DNA of 37,085 bases from Agathobacter sp. (GCA_017481285.1 JAFUPI010000047.1:1-37085), one strand, 5' to 3'; counted from the stretch's first letter, positions 1 to 9,234 are shown. Program-made: numbers and translations. The notes: generated by a model from the sequence alone, not told the origin.

Positions 1-1
1 A

Positions 2-592
2 AAACAACCAGAGCGAACAGCGGCAACCAGAAGTGCTTTTGTGGATGCATTTATTAGCATAAGCGAAAGTAGACCGATTGAGAAAATAACGATACAAGAA
101 ATTGCAGATAAAGCAGGATATAATCGCACAACATTTTATCAGTATTTTGAAGATACATTTCATTTGCTTAGCTATATGGAAGATTATATTATTTCTTATA
201 TACAGGAATCTATTGTAACCCGTATCGGAAGAATACCAGCAGAAGAAAAGTTTGTTCAATTATTTACAGAAATGTATCGTGAAAACAACAAATATTTGAA
301 GGTGTTATTTAATTCGGTGAATTATCACCGCTTTGAACAAAAATTAAAGAGAATATTGACTCCTGCATTTGAACAACAGATAGGCCTTACTTTAGATAAT
401 GTTCAAGCAGATTACATTATAGATTTTTATTTATCTGGTATGATTTCGATTATTGCTAAATGGATTACTTCAGAAGATCTGTCAGTAGAAGAGTTTGCAC
501 AATTAGTAAGGCGTATTGTAGAGGGAATGAGTAAAGGGATTCTTACTTCTGAGATGGTGCCTCCCAGGCTGCAATTAACAAGACATGGTTGA
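2..592 (+). CDS. TetR/AcrR family transcriptional regulator, 5' end outside window
   Basis: One-component DNA-binding repressor or activator. The open frame runs back to the window edge with no stop. The residues before the first in-frame GTG (position 41) already match the usual TetR opening (R-T-x-x-x-T-R-x-A-F), so the real start is probably upstream. The helix-turn-helix is clear: ITIQEIADKAGYNRTTFYQYF. The rest is an all-helical ligand domain of roughly 140 residues with no recognisable effector signature. The GNAT gene follows on the same strand after 76 bases and could be a target. No operator is visible because the promoter lies outside the window. Family assignment is firm; the ligand and regulon are unknown. 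Confidence 0.88.
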   Translation, partial: KQPERTAATRSAFVDAFISISESRPIEKITIQEIADKAGYNRTTFYQYFEDTFHLLSYMEDYIISYIQESIVTRIGRIPAEEKFVQLFTEMYRENNKYLKVLFNSVNYHRFEQKLKRILTPAFEQQIGLTLDNVQADYIIDFYLSGMISIIAKWITSEDLSVEEFAQLVRRIVEGMSKGILTSEMVPPRLQLTRHG

Positions 593-668
593 AGAATATC
601 ATAATTATTGGTTTCATATCAATGTTTGGTGTATTTTTTATGTTTTAAATGGCGGAAAGGAGATTTGC

Positions 669-1184
669 ATGAAAATATTAGATGGCAGAGAGGTAACAGT
701 AAGAAGATATCAGGAGCAAGATGCAGAAGCAATTGTGAATGTGATACGAAGAAATTTTTTAGAGGTTAATGTAAAAGATTATGGTGAAAAAGCAATGAAA
801 GCATTGGCGGAGCATCATGATGTAAATTGGTTTAAGGGAGTTGCATCGTATGCAAATGTATACGTTTTTTGTATTAACGATGAGATTATAGGAGTTGGCT
901 CTATATCAAGTTTCTGGGGAAGTTTGACGGAAAGCATTCTTCTTACCATATTTGTATTACCAGAGTTGCACGGCAATGGAATAGGGCGATTTATTATTCA
1001 GACATTAGAGCAAGATGAACTGTTTTTGCGTGCAGACAGAATAGAAATTCCCGCTTCCATTACAGCAGTAGACTTTTATAAGAAACAGGGGTATGATTAT
1101 AAAAATGGGGTAAAAGAATTAGATGACGAAGGTCATTATAGATTAGAAAAGTTTCATGAGGGAAGGAAATCAGAATATGTATAG
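669..1184 (+). CDS. GNAT family N-acetyltransferase
   Basis: Predicted acyl-CoA-dependent N-acetyltransferase of 171 residues; the substrate is unknown. I chose the ATG at 669 because GGAAAGGAG lies just before it and the GNAT fold starts immediately (MKILDGREVTVRRYQEQD). A longer frame from 585 adds residues unlike the family and overlaps the TetR gene. Beta4/motif A reads TIFVLPELHGNGIGRFI, where GNGIG is the acetyl-CoA pyrophosphate loop, and the C-terminal ITAVDFYKKQGY is the usual motif B tyrosine region. The last 8 bases overlap the next gene, so the two are probably translationally coupled. Confidence 0.87.
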   Translation: MKILDGREVTVRRYQEQDAEAIVNVIRRNFLEVNVKDYGEKAMKALAEHHDVNWFKGVASYANVYVFCINDEIIGVGSISSFWGSLTESILLTIFVLPELHGNGIGRFIIQTLEQDELFLRADRIEIPASITAVDFYKKQGYDYKNGVKELDDEGHYRLEKFHEGRKSEYV

Positions 1185-1974
1185 CAAAGATGACCTTTTA
1201 AAAGATTTATATAACATGGGGTTGCAACACACAGATGCCATTATGGTGCATTCTTCCATGAAGGCGATTGGACCGGTGGAGGGCGGAGCAGACACGGTTG
1301 TGGATGCATTTATGGAGTATTTTAAAGATGGATTGTTTATGACGCCTACTCATACATGGGCTCAGATGAGTGAGGAGTACTCTTTGTTTGATCCGAAAGA
1401 AGAACCAGCATGTGTAGGGATTATTCCAAATGTTTTTCGAAAGAGAGAAGGTGTGGTTCGATCGCTGCATCCAACTCATAGTATTGCGGCTTATGGTCAA
1501 GCTGCAGAAGAGTATGTAAAGGGGGAGGATGATGTTACTACACCATGCCAGCCGGGCGGCTGTTGGAGCAGACTTTTCGATATAGATGCAAAGATTCTCA
1601 TGCTAGGTTGTACACATATTAGAAATACCTTTATTCATGCGGTAGAGGAGCATTTGAATGTGCCAGAGAGACTGACGGATGAGCCAGTGCAGTTTCAGAT
1701 TAAAATGCCGGATGAAAGTGTAAAAGAGGTGTTCATACATCGTCATTATAATCCGCTTCAGCCTCATATTTCAGAGGAATATGATAAGCTGGCACAGGCG
1801 TTTTATGATCTTGGTGCCGCAAGAAAAGTAAAATTTGGTGATGCAGAGTGTATTTTATGTGAAGCAAGAAAACTTTATGAAGTGACAGAAAAGGTGCTTT
1901 CACATGAGATAAATTGCTTGATCGATAGAAAAGAAATTCCAAGAGAATGGTGGGAGAAGGAGGAAAAGAAATGA
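1177..1974 (+). CDS. AAC(3) family N-acetyltransferase
   Basis: A 265-residue member of the aminoglycoside 3-N-acetyltransferase superfamily (AAC(3)/YokD). Diagnostic stretches are MVHSSMKAIGPVEGGADTVV near the N-terminus and the family signature RSLHPTHSIAAYG, which contains the conserved HPTHS. I chose the ATG at 1177 because GGGAAGGA precedes it at good spacing; the ATG at 1156 lies inside the GNAT gene and lacks a site. The gene overlaps GNAT by 8 bases and ends in an ATGA overlap with the deacetylase gene. Family membership is solid. Many clostridial chromosomal homologues are not known to confer resistance, so the substrate could be an amino sugar or another amine. Confidence 0.85.
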   Translation: MYSKDDLLKDLYNMGLQHTDAIMVHSSMKAIGPVEGGADTVVDAFMEYFKDGLFMTPTHTWAQMSEEYSLFDPKEEPACVGIIPNVFRKREGVVRSLHPTHSIAAYGQAAEEYVKGEDDVTTPCQPGGCWSRLFDIDAKILMLGCTHIRNTFIHAVEEHLNVPERLTDEPVQFQIKMPDESVKEVFIHRHYNPLQPHISEEYDKLAQAFYDLGAARKVKFGDAECILCEARKLYEVTEKVLSHEINCLIDRKEIPREWWEKEEKK

Positions 1975-2717
1975 AGAAATTATTAGTACGTGCAGATGAT
2001 TTAGGTTACTGTGAAGCCGTAAACTACGGGATTGCCAGAGCAGTAAAGGATGGCATTGTGCGTAGTGTTGGTGTTATGCCAAATATGGAATGGGCAGAGC
2101 ATGGCGTGCGTTTGTTAGATGATACAGATGTTATTTTTACAGTTCATGCAAATATCTGTCAGGGTAAGCCTATTACAGATCCAAAGTTGATTCCTAGCTT
2201 AGTAGATGGGGAGGAATTTAAGGATAAAAACCTCTATCGTGAAGCGAAGGAAGATTTCGTAGTTTTGGACGAGGTTATCATGGAAGTTGAGGCGCAGTAT
2301 TTGCGTTTGGTCGAACTCACTGGAAAGAAACCATACATGATTGAAGCACATGCAGTACCTAGTGATAATTTCAACAAAGCTTTGGCTATTGTGGCTAAAA
2401 AATATGGTGTAGAAGCACTCAAATTTGAGCCAGGTCGTGGACCAAAGGTTGGAAATACGATTTTCAAATTTAGCATGGATAGTGGTAATCCAGACTACAA
2501 TCCATTTGAAAGTATGAAAAAAGCTATGAATCAGGATTTTGCGGAAGATGAAGCGATGCTTATGGTACTTCATCCAGGTTATGTGGATGAATATGTGCTG
2601 AATACCTCATACATAACCGTACAGCGTGCCCTTGAAGTTGCATTTGCTATTAATCCAGAGACTAAGAAGTGGTGTGAAGAAAACGAGGTAAAACTTCTCA
2701 CTTATGCAGATTTATAA
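1971..2717 (+). CDS. ChbG/YdjC-family carbohydrate deacetylase
   Basis: Predicted metal-dependent deacetylase of N-acetylated sugars (YdjC/ChbG fold), 248 residues, cytosolic. The N-terminus carries the metal-site motif LLVRADDLGYCEAVNYGI, followed by a conserved histidine in TVHANICQGKP and a second in MIEAHAVPSDNF, with LHPGYVDE near the C-terminus. The start at 1971 has GGAGAAGGAGG upstream and forms an ATGA overlap with the AAC(3)-like gene, so translation is likely coupled. Pairing a sugar deacetylase with two N-acetyltransferases suggests a shared acetyl-amino compound as substrate. That link is inference. A rho-independent terminator follows 20 bases after the stop. Confidence 0.87.
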   Translation: MKKLLVRADDLGYCEAVNYGIARAVKDGIVRSVGVMPNMEWAEHGVRLLDDTDVIFTVHANICQGKPITDPKLIPSLVDGEEFKDKNLYREAKEDFVVLDEVIMEVEAQYLRLVELTGKKPYMIEAHAVPSDNFNKALAIVAKKYGVEALKFEPGRGPKVGNTIFKFSMDSGNPDYNPFESMKKAMNQDFAEDEAMLMVLHPGYVDEYVLNTSYITVQRALEVAFAINPETKKWCEENEVKLLTYADL

Positions 2718-2737
2718 AAAGGAAATTGCATGATAAT

Positions 2738-2767
2738 CCCTATCACAAAAATGTGGTAGGGTTTTTT
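2738..2767 (+). terminator. Rho-independent terminator after the deacetylase gene
   Basis: CCCTATCAC pairs with GTGGTAGGG (one G-T pair) across a 6-base A-rich loop and is followed by six T residues. It closes the acetyltransferase/deacetylase operon and separates it from the sigma-D-type promoter just downstream. Confidence 0.85.
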
Positions 2768-2775
2768 ATGTGCTA

Positions 2776-2803
2776 TAAACATTTTTGTTCGACTCTCCGA
2801 TAT
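2776..2803 (+). promoter_or_regulatory. Sigma-D/sigma-28 (flagellar-type) promoter
   Basis: TAAA at 2776-2779 and TCCGATAT at 2796-2803 are separated by 16 bases. The Bacillus sigma-D consensus is TAAA, 14-16 bases, gCCGATAT; only the first base of the -10 box differs. The site lies between a terminator and the gene at 2855, with a leader of about 45 bases. This suggests the downstream gene belongs to the motility regulon. It was found by eye, not by scoring. Confidence 0.7.
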
Positions 2804-2854
2804 AAATATAAGACAAACGGAATTGTCTAAATTTAACGGAAAGGAGTCCGACAT

Positions 2855-4054
2855 ATGAAGATTCAAAACAGTAGTATCAGCATGTCCTCTACACATCTGG
2901 AAAAGTCATTTCAGTTCATGGAACACGCCACGATAGAAGGACGTGCATCGGAAGATTTACAAGGCGTTATACTTAGCTTGTCGAAGGAAGCCGAAGACGG
3001 AAGCTATGCAAAAGCCATTGAATCTTACGAACAGCAACAAAAAGAAGAGGCACAGCGCCGACAGGAGCAAAACCTCAAATCCCTTGCACAAATTATGCAA
3101 ACCAAGCGCAATGAAAATTATGGGTTTGATGTGTCAGATGAATATGACCTGAAACTAGAACTTTTGCGTCAGATGCTTGAGATGCTGAACAAGGGAAAAT
3201 GTCTAACAAAACTCCCGCGAGAAAAACAGAATAATGGTGGGGTGCTGGATTTGAGAACCAGAAGACCACAGAACGTAATCAGCTTGGGAAGTATGTCCAG
3301 TGCAGGCGTTTCAGTCAACACAAGTGAAACAGGCAGCGTAGCAAATACGGCTACTCCACGTATCGGAACAACCTCGGGAGGAACCATGTGGCAGAAAATC
3401 ACAGTTTCGTCTGCGAGTATAACAGAGTACGAAAGTACCAGCTTCATGACTCAGGGAAAAGTGCAGACAGAAGATGGAAGGAGTATTGATTTCAATGTGG
3501 CTTTTTCTATGTCCAGAGCTTGCTCAGCTTGCATCAATACCATGGAAGTATCGAATTATATTTTGACAGATCCATTGGTAATCAATCTGAATACGGAGAT
3601 GACCGAGATTTCAGATCAGAAGTTTTTCTTTGATATCGATAGCGATGGAAAAGAAGAAGAAATTTCGGAACTTGGAAAAGGCAGCGGTTTCCTGGCCTTG
3701 GATAAGAATGAAGATGGCGTGATCAATGATGGAAATGAGCTTTTTGGTACCAAAAGTGGTGATGGATTCAAAGATTTGAAGGCTTATGATGAAGATGGAA
3801 ACCATTGGATTGATGAGAATGATGAAATCTTCCATAAATTGAAAATTTGGATGAAAGATGCGAATGGTGAGGATATCCTGCTGGATTTAAAAGAAGCAGA
3901 TATTGGAGCGATTTATCTGGGAAATGCAAACACAGAATATTCCTTCAAAGACGAGTCTTTAAACACCAATGCAGTTCTTCGTAAGACTGGCGTGTATTTG
4001 AAAGAGAGCACTGGGAAAGTAGGCACAGTAAGTCATGTAGACTTAGCAGTGTAA
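2855..4054 (+). CDS. DxDxDG-repeat (EF-hand/dockerin-like) putative calcium-binding protein
   Basis: Uncharacterised 399-residue protein of a type I associate with Lachnospiraceae; no function is assigned. The N-terminal half is polar and helical, with a Q/E-rich stretch (about residues 55-80) that may form a coiled coil. The C-terminal third has three acidic loops resembling EF-hand/dockerin calcium sites: DIDSDGKEEE (about 260), DKNEDGVINDGNE (283) and DEDGNHWIDENDE (312). The segments between them (GSGFLALD, LFGTKSGDGF, KLKIWMKD) resemble VCBS/hemolysin-type calcium proteins. There is no signal peptide, membrane span or LPxTG motif. The start is set by GGAAAGGAG. The sigma-D-type promoter and the following chemoreceptor suggest a motility-linked role. 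Confidence 0.75.
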   Translation: MKIQNSSISMSSTHLEKSFQFMEHATIEGRASEDLQGVILSLSKEAEDGSYAKAIESYEQQQKEEAQRRQEQNLKSLAQIMQTKRNENYGFDVSDEYDLKLELLRQMLEMLNKGKCLTKLPREKQNNGGVLDLRTRRPQNVISLGSMSSAGVSVNTSETGSVANTATPRIGTTSGGTMWQKITVSSASITEYESTSFMTQGKVQTEDGRSIDFNVAFSMSRACSACINTMEVSNYILTDPLVINLNTEMTEISDQKFFFDIDSDGKEEEISELGKGSGFLALDKNEDGVINDGNELFGTKSGDGFKDLKAYDEDGNHWIDENDEIFHKLKIWMKDANGEDILLDLKEADIGAIYLGNANTEYSFKDESLNTNAVLRKTGVYLKESTGKVGTVSHVDLAV

Positions 4055-4067
4055 GATGTGATATAAT
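4038..4067 (+). promoter_or_regulatory. Sigma-A-type promoter (extended -10) before the receptor-PilZ gene
   Basis: A perfect TATAAT at 4062-4067 is preceded by TG plus one base at 4059-4061 (extended -10). A partial -35, TAGACT, lies 18 bases upstream and overlaps the end of the previous gene. It gives a leader of about 27 bases to the ATG at 4101. Found by eye. Confidence 0.5.
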
Positions 4068-4100
4068 ATTTGTGTATTTATCATCAGGGAGTGTTAGTGT

Positions 4101-6194
4101 ATGAAATACAATGAAAAACAGTTTGCGAGAAATGCAAATAAGAAAGCAATGATTATGTGGTTGACAATGTCAATTGTATTGTCAGCGGCATATGTGATTG
4201 AAATTGTAAAGGGACTCAAATCCGTATTCTATTTTGTCAATATGGAAATGTGCTGTTGGATTCCATTTATCATTGGGTTAGTTGTTCTAAAAGTAAAGGG
4301 TTGGCATACAAAATGGTATCGTGATATCTGTGCAGGTGGATATTGGCTGTTTTATGCATATATTATGTTCACATCACCAGGAACATTGGCATTTGCATAT
4401 GTATTGCCATTGCTTTGTATTTTAGTAATCTACAAAGATCGAAATTTGATGTTGCGATATGGCGTTATCAACATGATAATCCTTACTATTACAATTGTTC
4501 GAAATTATTCTAATGGTATGAACACACCATCGGATATTACGGTATTTGAGATGCAGTTTGGAATTACGCTGTTCTGCTATATCGGATTAATCATAGCGAT
4601 AAAGCATATGAGTCTTTCGGACGATTCTTTATTGGATTCGGTAAAAGACAATTTAGCTAAAGTGGTTTCTACTGTAAAGCAGGTAAAAGGGGCGAGTAAT
4701 GCTGTTGTAGATGGCGTAACAGTAGTTCGAGAATTAGCGGATGAAAACAAGCATAGTGCTAGCGAAGTTGTAAGTAGTATGTCTGAATTATCAGAGCAGA
4801 ATGATGTGCTCAGTAATCGAATTTTTTCTTCTATTGATATGACAGAAGATATCGATAATCAGGTTCAGAATGTAACAGAGCAGATGGAGCGTCTTTTGGC
4901 TATTAGTCAGAAATCCACCAGTCAAGCTCATGAAAGTACAAAAGAGTTGGAAGCAGCAGTTGATTCAACCAATTCTATGGCAGAATTATCTACAGAAGTA
5001 GAGGCCATTTTGAATGATTTCAGCAATCATTTCGAAAAGGTTAAGGCGGAGACTGGAACTATTACAAATATCAGTTCGCAGACAAATCTTTTGGCATTAA
5101 ATGCGTCTATAGAAGCAGCAAGAGCTGGAGATGCAGGAAGAGGATTTGCAGTTGTTGCAGAAGAAATTAGAAACCTTAGTATTGGAACACAGCAGTCTTC
5201 CGAGAAGATTATGGAGGCTTTGAATTTGTTGGAGAATACCTCCGAGAAAATGACAGAGTCTATCACTCTTATTTTGCGTTTGATTTCAGAGAATCTGGAA
5301 CGTATGCAGAGTGTAAATGAGAGTGTAAGTAATATTGCTGAGGATGCAATTCAGTTAGGTGATGAGATTCAGGTTGCAGATGCTGCAATTAAGAGTGTAA
5401 AAGAGTCTAATGAACATATGGTGGAAAACATGAGAGAAGTCCAGGAAATTATGGAAACCATAACGGAAAGCGCTGTCTATTCTAAGAATGCATCCACCAC
5501 TATGCTTAGCAAATATGAAGAAACCGCTCGTAATGTGATTAATATTGAAGTTGTAGTTGGAAAGCTTGTGGAGGAATTAGGAACAGGCGGTTTCATGAGT
5601 TTAGATGATATTTCTGCGGGTATGAAAGTGTTACTTATTTCTCAGGGAAGTAAAACAGAGTATTCTGCTGAGGTTGTAGAGACGAGTGATACTACGATGT
5701 TGATTAAGATGCCTCAGGAAACAGAGCGTCTCTTAAGCCGTGAAGCTGGAAATAATATGTATGAAATACATGTTGTTGTTAATAATGCAATATATATTTG
5801 GAGTGAAATCAAACTCGGAAAATCAGATGCATCAGGCAACTACAAACTATTGCTTGAAGATAATCCGAAGGTAATGAACAGAAGAAAGTATCCAAGATTA
5901 CCAATGAGAAATACGTGTCATGGCTCTTGGGCCACGGATGGAGAAAGCTTTGAAGGAAATATGGTTAATATTAGTGCAGGCGGTTTTGCTTTCGCATGCA
6001 AAGATGATAGGTTTGCAGATGCGGTTGGAGAACAGGTGCAACTGATTATACATGATTTTACTCTCCTTCATGAAAAACCACTTACAGGAATTATTATCCG
6101 TTCTACAAATGATGAAGGCACCTATATTATTGGCTGTAGAATGTTACAGGATAACACAGATATATTGGCTTATGTAAGTGCTAAAATGTCTTAG
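4101..6194 (+). CDS. Methyl-accepting chemotaxis protein with C-terminal YcgR-like/PilZ module
   Basis: A 697-residue membrane chemoreceptor. Residues 15-170 hold several hydrophobic spans (about six) with no large extracellular domain, so sensing is probably within or near the membrane. A long cytoplasmic helical hairpin follows. Its tip ([20 protein letters not shown], then [15 protein letters not shown]) is the canonical CheA/CheW-binding region. After the hairpin, residues from about 508 look like the YcgR N-terminal barrel ([20 protein letters not shown]). A PilZ domain then begins at R594 with [10 protein letters not shown] (the RxxxR c-di-GMP motif) and NISAGG (the D/NxSxxG motif). Both c-di-GMP motifs are intact. 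The protein likely couples c-di-GMP level to chemosensory signalling. It has its own promoter and is followed by an M20 peptidase gene. Confidence 0.9.
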   Translation: MKYNEKQFARNANKKAMIMWLTMSIVLSAAYVIEIVKGLKSVFYFVNMEMCCWIPFIIGLVVLKVKGWHTKWYRDICAGGYWLFYAYIMFTSPGTLAFAYVLPLLCILVIYKDRNLMLRYGVINMIILTITIVRNYSNGMNTPSDITVFEMQFGITLFCYIGLIIAIKHMSLSDDSLLDSVKDNLAKVVSTVKQVKGASNAVVDGVTVVRELADENKHSASEVVSSMSELSEQNDVLSNRIFSSIDMTEDIDNQVQNVTEQMERLLAISQKSTSQAHESTKELEAAVDSTNSMAELSTEVEAILNDFSNHFEKVKAETGTITNISSQTNLLALNASIEAARAGDAGRGFAVVAEEIRNLSIGTQQSSEKIMEALNLLENTSEKMTESITLILRLISENLERMQSVNESVSNIAEDAIQLGDEIQVADAAIKSVKESNEHMVENMREVQEIMETITESAVYSKNASTTMLSKYEETARNVINIEVVVGKLVEELGTGGFMSLDDISAGMKVLLISQGSKTEYSAEVVETSDTTMLIKMPQETERLLSREAGNNMYEIHVVVNNAIYIWSEIKLGKSDASGNYKLLLEDNPKVMNRRKYPRLPMRNTCHGSWATDGESFEGNMVNISAGGFAFACKDDRFADAVGEQVQLIIHDFTLLHEKPLTGIIIRSTNDEGTYIIGCRMLQDNTDILAYVSAKMS

Positions 6195-6229
6195 ACGAAA
6201 GGAATATGTGTTTTACATATTGAAAAATT

Positions 6230-7552
6230 ATGAATACGCCAAACACCTCAAACTATGCAAAAAGATTACAAAAAATGATTCAGTGCAAAACGGTTTCTAT
6301 CAAGGATAGTTATGATGATACTGAATTTGCAAAGCTTCGTGATGTGATGAAAGAGTTGTTTCCACTAGTACATAAGCAGGCAAAGAAGATGACATTTAGT
6401 GATGACTGCTGGATATACTGTTTGGAAGGAAAAGATAAGACTAGAAATATTATGCTCATGTCTCACCATGATGTAGTGGCTGTAGAGGGAGAATGGAAGT
6501 ACGATGGTTTTTCTGGAGAAATTGCAGAAGGTAAAATCTGGGGACGAGGGACGGTAGATACCAAGACACCACTGTTTGCCGAGTTTATGGCACTCGAGGA
6601 GTTGTTGGCAGAAGGCTATCAGCCGCCTTGCAATGTATACATAGGTTCTTCACACAATGAGGAAATTGCGGGCGATGGTATTCCAAAGGCTTTGGAATAT
6701 TTCAAAGAACAGGGCATTACCTTTGAGGTGATTTTAGACGAAGGTGGTGCAGTGATTGATCCACCTGTAGGCGGAATGAATGTAGAGAAATGTGCCATGG
6801 TAGCGGTGCATGAAAAAGGTTTTTATCACTTGAACTGCAAGGCTACGACGGGTACGGGACATGTGGGGCTTACCAGTGGAAAAAAGGCTACACCGGTAGA
6901 ACGCATGTCAGCTTTTATTCATGAAATCAATAGTAAGAATATCTTTATTCGTAGATTGAATCCACAGGTTACTGCGATGTTTACCTGTATGGCACCACAT
7001 TGTAATTTCCCGATGAATCTGGTATTTGGAAATTTAAACATATTTGGTGGAATACTAAAGAAAGTGATACCGTCTCTTAGTCCAGTGGCAGGTGGCTTAT
7101 TGGGAACGACCTGTGCCTTTCACGAGATAAAAGGAAGCAATGAAGAAAAGAGTTGTACGGCAAAAGCGACTTTACGTCCTGTGGATAGTTCAGATTGGCA
7201 AAAGGATTTACAGAGTTTTATTGAAGTTGCGAAAAAATATGATATTACGGTAGAGGTGGATGAAAAATCCGAATATCATGAACCGGCAGATATGACGAAA
7301 CCACAGCTTGCATATACATTTGAATGTATAAAGAAAGTGTTTCCACAATATCCACCGATACCGATGATTTTGCCAGCAGGTACAGATGCGAGACATTTTA
7401 CGGAGATTTGTCCGTGTATTCTTCGCTTTGCACCGATTCGCTTATCTGCACAGCAGTTGGCTTCCGTGCACAGCGAAAATGAAAATATTGATTTGGATGC
7501 GATTGCGGATGCAGTGGCATTTTATAGAGAGTTCTTGAAAAATTATAGATAG
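6230..7552 (+). CDS. M20 family metallopeptidase / amidohydrolase
   Basis: Di-zinc peptidase or aminoacylase of 440 residues, cytosolic, with no signal peptide. Metal-site motifs are all present: LMSHHDVV (H79, D81), the bridging aspartate in WGRGTVDTKTP, the catalytic/metal pair in SHNEEIAGDG, ILDEGG, and the C-terminal histidine in GTDARHFTE. Overall it resembles the carboxypeptidase S/PM20D1 branch. The start at 6230 lacks a convincing Shine-Dalgarno; GAAAGGA lies about 25 bases upstream, next to a six-base inverted repeat (ATATGT/ACATAT). The flavodoxin gene follows after 12 bases. Substrate cannot be inferred. Confidence 0.87.
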   Translation: MNTPNTSNYAKRLQKMIQCKTVSIKDSYDDTEFAKLRDVMKELFPLVHKQAKKMTFSDDCWIYCLEGKDKTRNIMLMSHHDVVAVEGEWKYDGFSGEIAEGKIWGRGTVDTKTPLFAEFMALEELLAEGYQPPCNVYIGSSHNEEIAGDGIPKALEYFKEQGITFEVILDEGGAVIDPPVGGMNVEKCAMVAVHEKGFYHLNCKATTGTGHVGLTSGKKATPVERMSAFIHEINSKNIFIRRLNPQVTAMFTCMAPHCNFPMNLVFGNLNIFGGILKKVIPSLSPVAGGLLGTTCAFHEIKGSNEEKSCTAKATLRPVDSSDWQKDLQSFIEVAKKYDITVEVDEKSEYHEPADMTKPQLAYTFECIKKVFPQYPPIPMILPAGTDARHFTEICPCILRFAPIRLSAQQLASVHSENENIDLDAIADAVAFYREFLKNYR

Positions 7553-7564
7553 AGGAATTGAGAA

Positions 7565-9208
7565 ATGAACATTCTTGTAATTAACGGCAGTCCAAAAGGG
7601 GATAAAAGCAATTCTTTGCGACTTGCCAATGCCTTTATAAAAGGTTTATGTGAGGAAAAGAAACGTGTCAAGCTTTCTACGGAAGTAGAACAGTTGGATG
7701 TTGCCAAGTTACATATCGAAGGCTGCAAAGGTTGTTTTGCCTGTTGGAAAGCCACACCAGGAAAATGTTGTATCAAGGATGACATGACAATGGTTTTGCA
7801 GAAAATCCTGTGGGCAGATTTGATTGTATATAGTTTTCCATTGTATTATTTTAATGTACCAGGAACCTTGAAAAATCTCATTGACCGTCAGCTTCCAATG
7901 GTGCTTCCATTTATGAGTGAGCGGGAAGATGGTGTGGGCAGTGGCAGCCATGATGCACGATATGACATGAGTGGAAAAAAATACGTGCTCATTTCTACAT
8001 GCGGTTTTTATTCTTCAAAAGGAAACTATGACAGTGTATGTCAGATGTTTGATCATATTTGTGGCAAAGAAAAATATGAGACCATTTTCTGCGGACAGGG
8101 AGAGTTGTTCCGCGTGAAAGAACTCCATGGACGTACCGATGAATACTTAAGGCAGGTAGAAAAAGCAGGAACAGAGTATGCCTGTGGAAAAATAGAAGAA
8201 GATACAAAGTCGAAATTAGAAGAACTTCTTTTTCCTAAGGAGGTCTTTGAAAGAATGGCGGACGCCAGTTGGGGTGTCAGCAAGGAATCAGGTGAAAAAG
8301 AAGCGGAAAGTCTCGTGTTTACCAGACAGATGGCAGCCTTATATAATCCAAAGAGTCATGATGGAAAAGATAGAGTTTTGGAAATGTGCTATACGGATTT
8401 AGGGCAGACCTATCAGATTCTCATGACTACTACTGGAAGCAAAGTGGTGACGGACGGAAGTTTGAAATATACGACCCGAATTGAAACGCCATATGATGTA
8501 TGGGTTTCTATCGCACAGAATGAAATTCGTGGTGACGAAGCACTGATGAAACAGATGTACAAAGTATCGGGCGATTTCGACCTCATGATTAACTGGAATA
8601 AATATTTTGGTGGCGAAGAGGCAGTGGAAGAAAAGCAGACGGCTGTTTCAAATAAGGCAAAGAAACCGCCTGTCATGACAACGATGTTATTGGCATGGAT
8701 TAGTTTCTGGGTTGCCATGTCTGTGAATGAACAGATGGGGCCTTTGGTGACATTGGCGGTGGGAGCGTGCATACCATTATTTATGCATAAGCATGAAATC
8801 GTGTGGTTTGATAAGTTATCCATTGCGGCTACAGCATTGTTATCTATTTTGGTTTTAGTTACAGAAAACACATTTCTAGGTATCATCTTAAGTTACTTTC
8901 TATTTGGTGTAATGTGGCTGGGCTCATGTTTTACCAAAGAGCCAGTCTGTGCAGCTTATGTGAAGTATGACTATAATGGTGAAGATGCCTTAAATAATCC
9001 GATTTTTATGAAAACAAACTATATTATTGCAGCAGGATGGGGTATTCTATACATAGCTATGGCAGTTTGGACGTATCTATTGTCAGGAACATCCCTGGTG
9101 CAGATGGTAGTGCTACTCAATAACATTATGCCAGCATTTATGGGAATCTTTACGGTGTGGTTCCAGAAATGGTATCCAGCATGGGTAGCTGGTGGAAAAG
9201 CAAAATAA
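7565..9208 (+). CDS. Flavodoxin-like reductase fused to SCP2-like and membrane domains
   Basis: A 547-residue three-part protein. Residues 1-190 are an NADPH-dependent FMN reductase/flavodoxin fold: ILVINGSPKGDKSNS binds the FMN phosphate, SFPLYYFNVPGTLKNLIDR is typical, and GCKGCFACWKATPGKC is a cysteine cluster common in this family. Residues of about 240-350 (YQILMTTTGSKVVTDGS through DFDLMINWNKYFGG) look like an SCP2 sterol-carrier-type lipid-binding domain. From about 375 there are six hydrophobic spans with charged ends, so the C-terminus sits in the membrane and both soluble domains are probably cytosolic. This suggests redox chemistry on a lipid-like or membrane-associated substrate, which is inference. 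It sits between an M20 peptidase and a small conserved-looking protein in one operon. Confidence 0.8.
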   Translation: MNILVINGSPKGDKSNSLRLANAFIKGLCEEKKRVKLSTEVEQLDVAKLHIEGCKGCFACWKATPGKCCIKDDMTMVLQKILWADLIVYSFPLYYFNVPGTLKNLIDRQLPMVLPFMSEREDGVGSGSHDARYDMSGKKYVLISTCGFYSSKGNYDSVCQMFDHICGKEKYETIFCGQGELFRVKELHGRTDEYLRQVEKAGTEYACGKIEEDTKSKLEELLFPKEVFERMADASWGVSKESGEKEAESLVFTRQMAALYNPKSHDGKDRVLEMCYTDLGQTYQILMTTTGSKVVTDGSLKYTTRIETPYDVWVSIAQNEIRGDEALMKQMYKVSGDFDLMINWNKYFGGEEAVEEKQTAVSNKAKKPPVMTTMLLAWISFWVAMSVNEQMGPLVTLAVGACIPLFMHKHEIVWFDKLSIAATALLSILVLVTENTFLGIILSYFLFGVMWLGSCFTKEPVCAAYVKYDYNGEDALNNPIFMKTNYIIAAGWGILYIAMAVWTYLLSGTSLVQMVVLLNNIMPAFMGIFTVWFQKWYPAWVAGGKAK

Positions 9209-9234
9209 TAAAATGAGAAAAGGAGACCAGAAAT

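Noticed and set aside
1177-1974. Calling this a true aminoglycoside-resistance gene
   Set aside because: Only superfamily motifs are visible; the genomic setting is chromosomal and metabolic, with no mobile element.
6206-6223. Five-residue mini-frame (MCFTY) and small inverted repeat before the M20 gene
   Set aside because: The AAAGGA site is too close to its ATG to support initiation, and there is no attenuator-like structure; recorded only as a weak start context.
8413-8886. 157-residue minus-strand frame inside the flavodoxin fusion gene
   Set aside because: Antisense to a gene with clear domain content throughout; no start signal.
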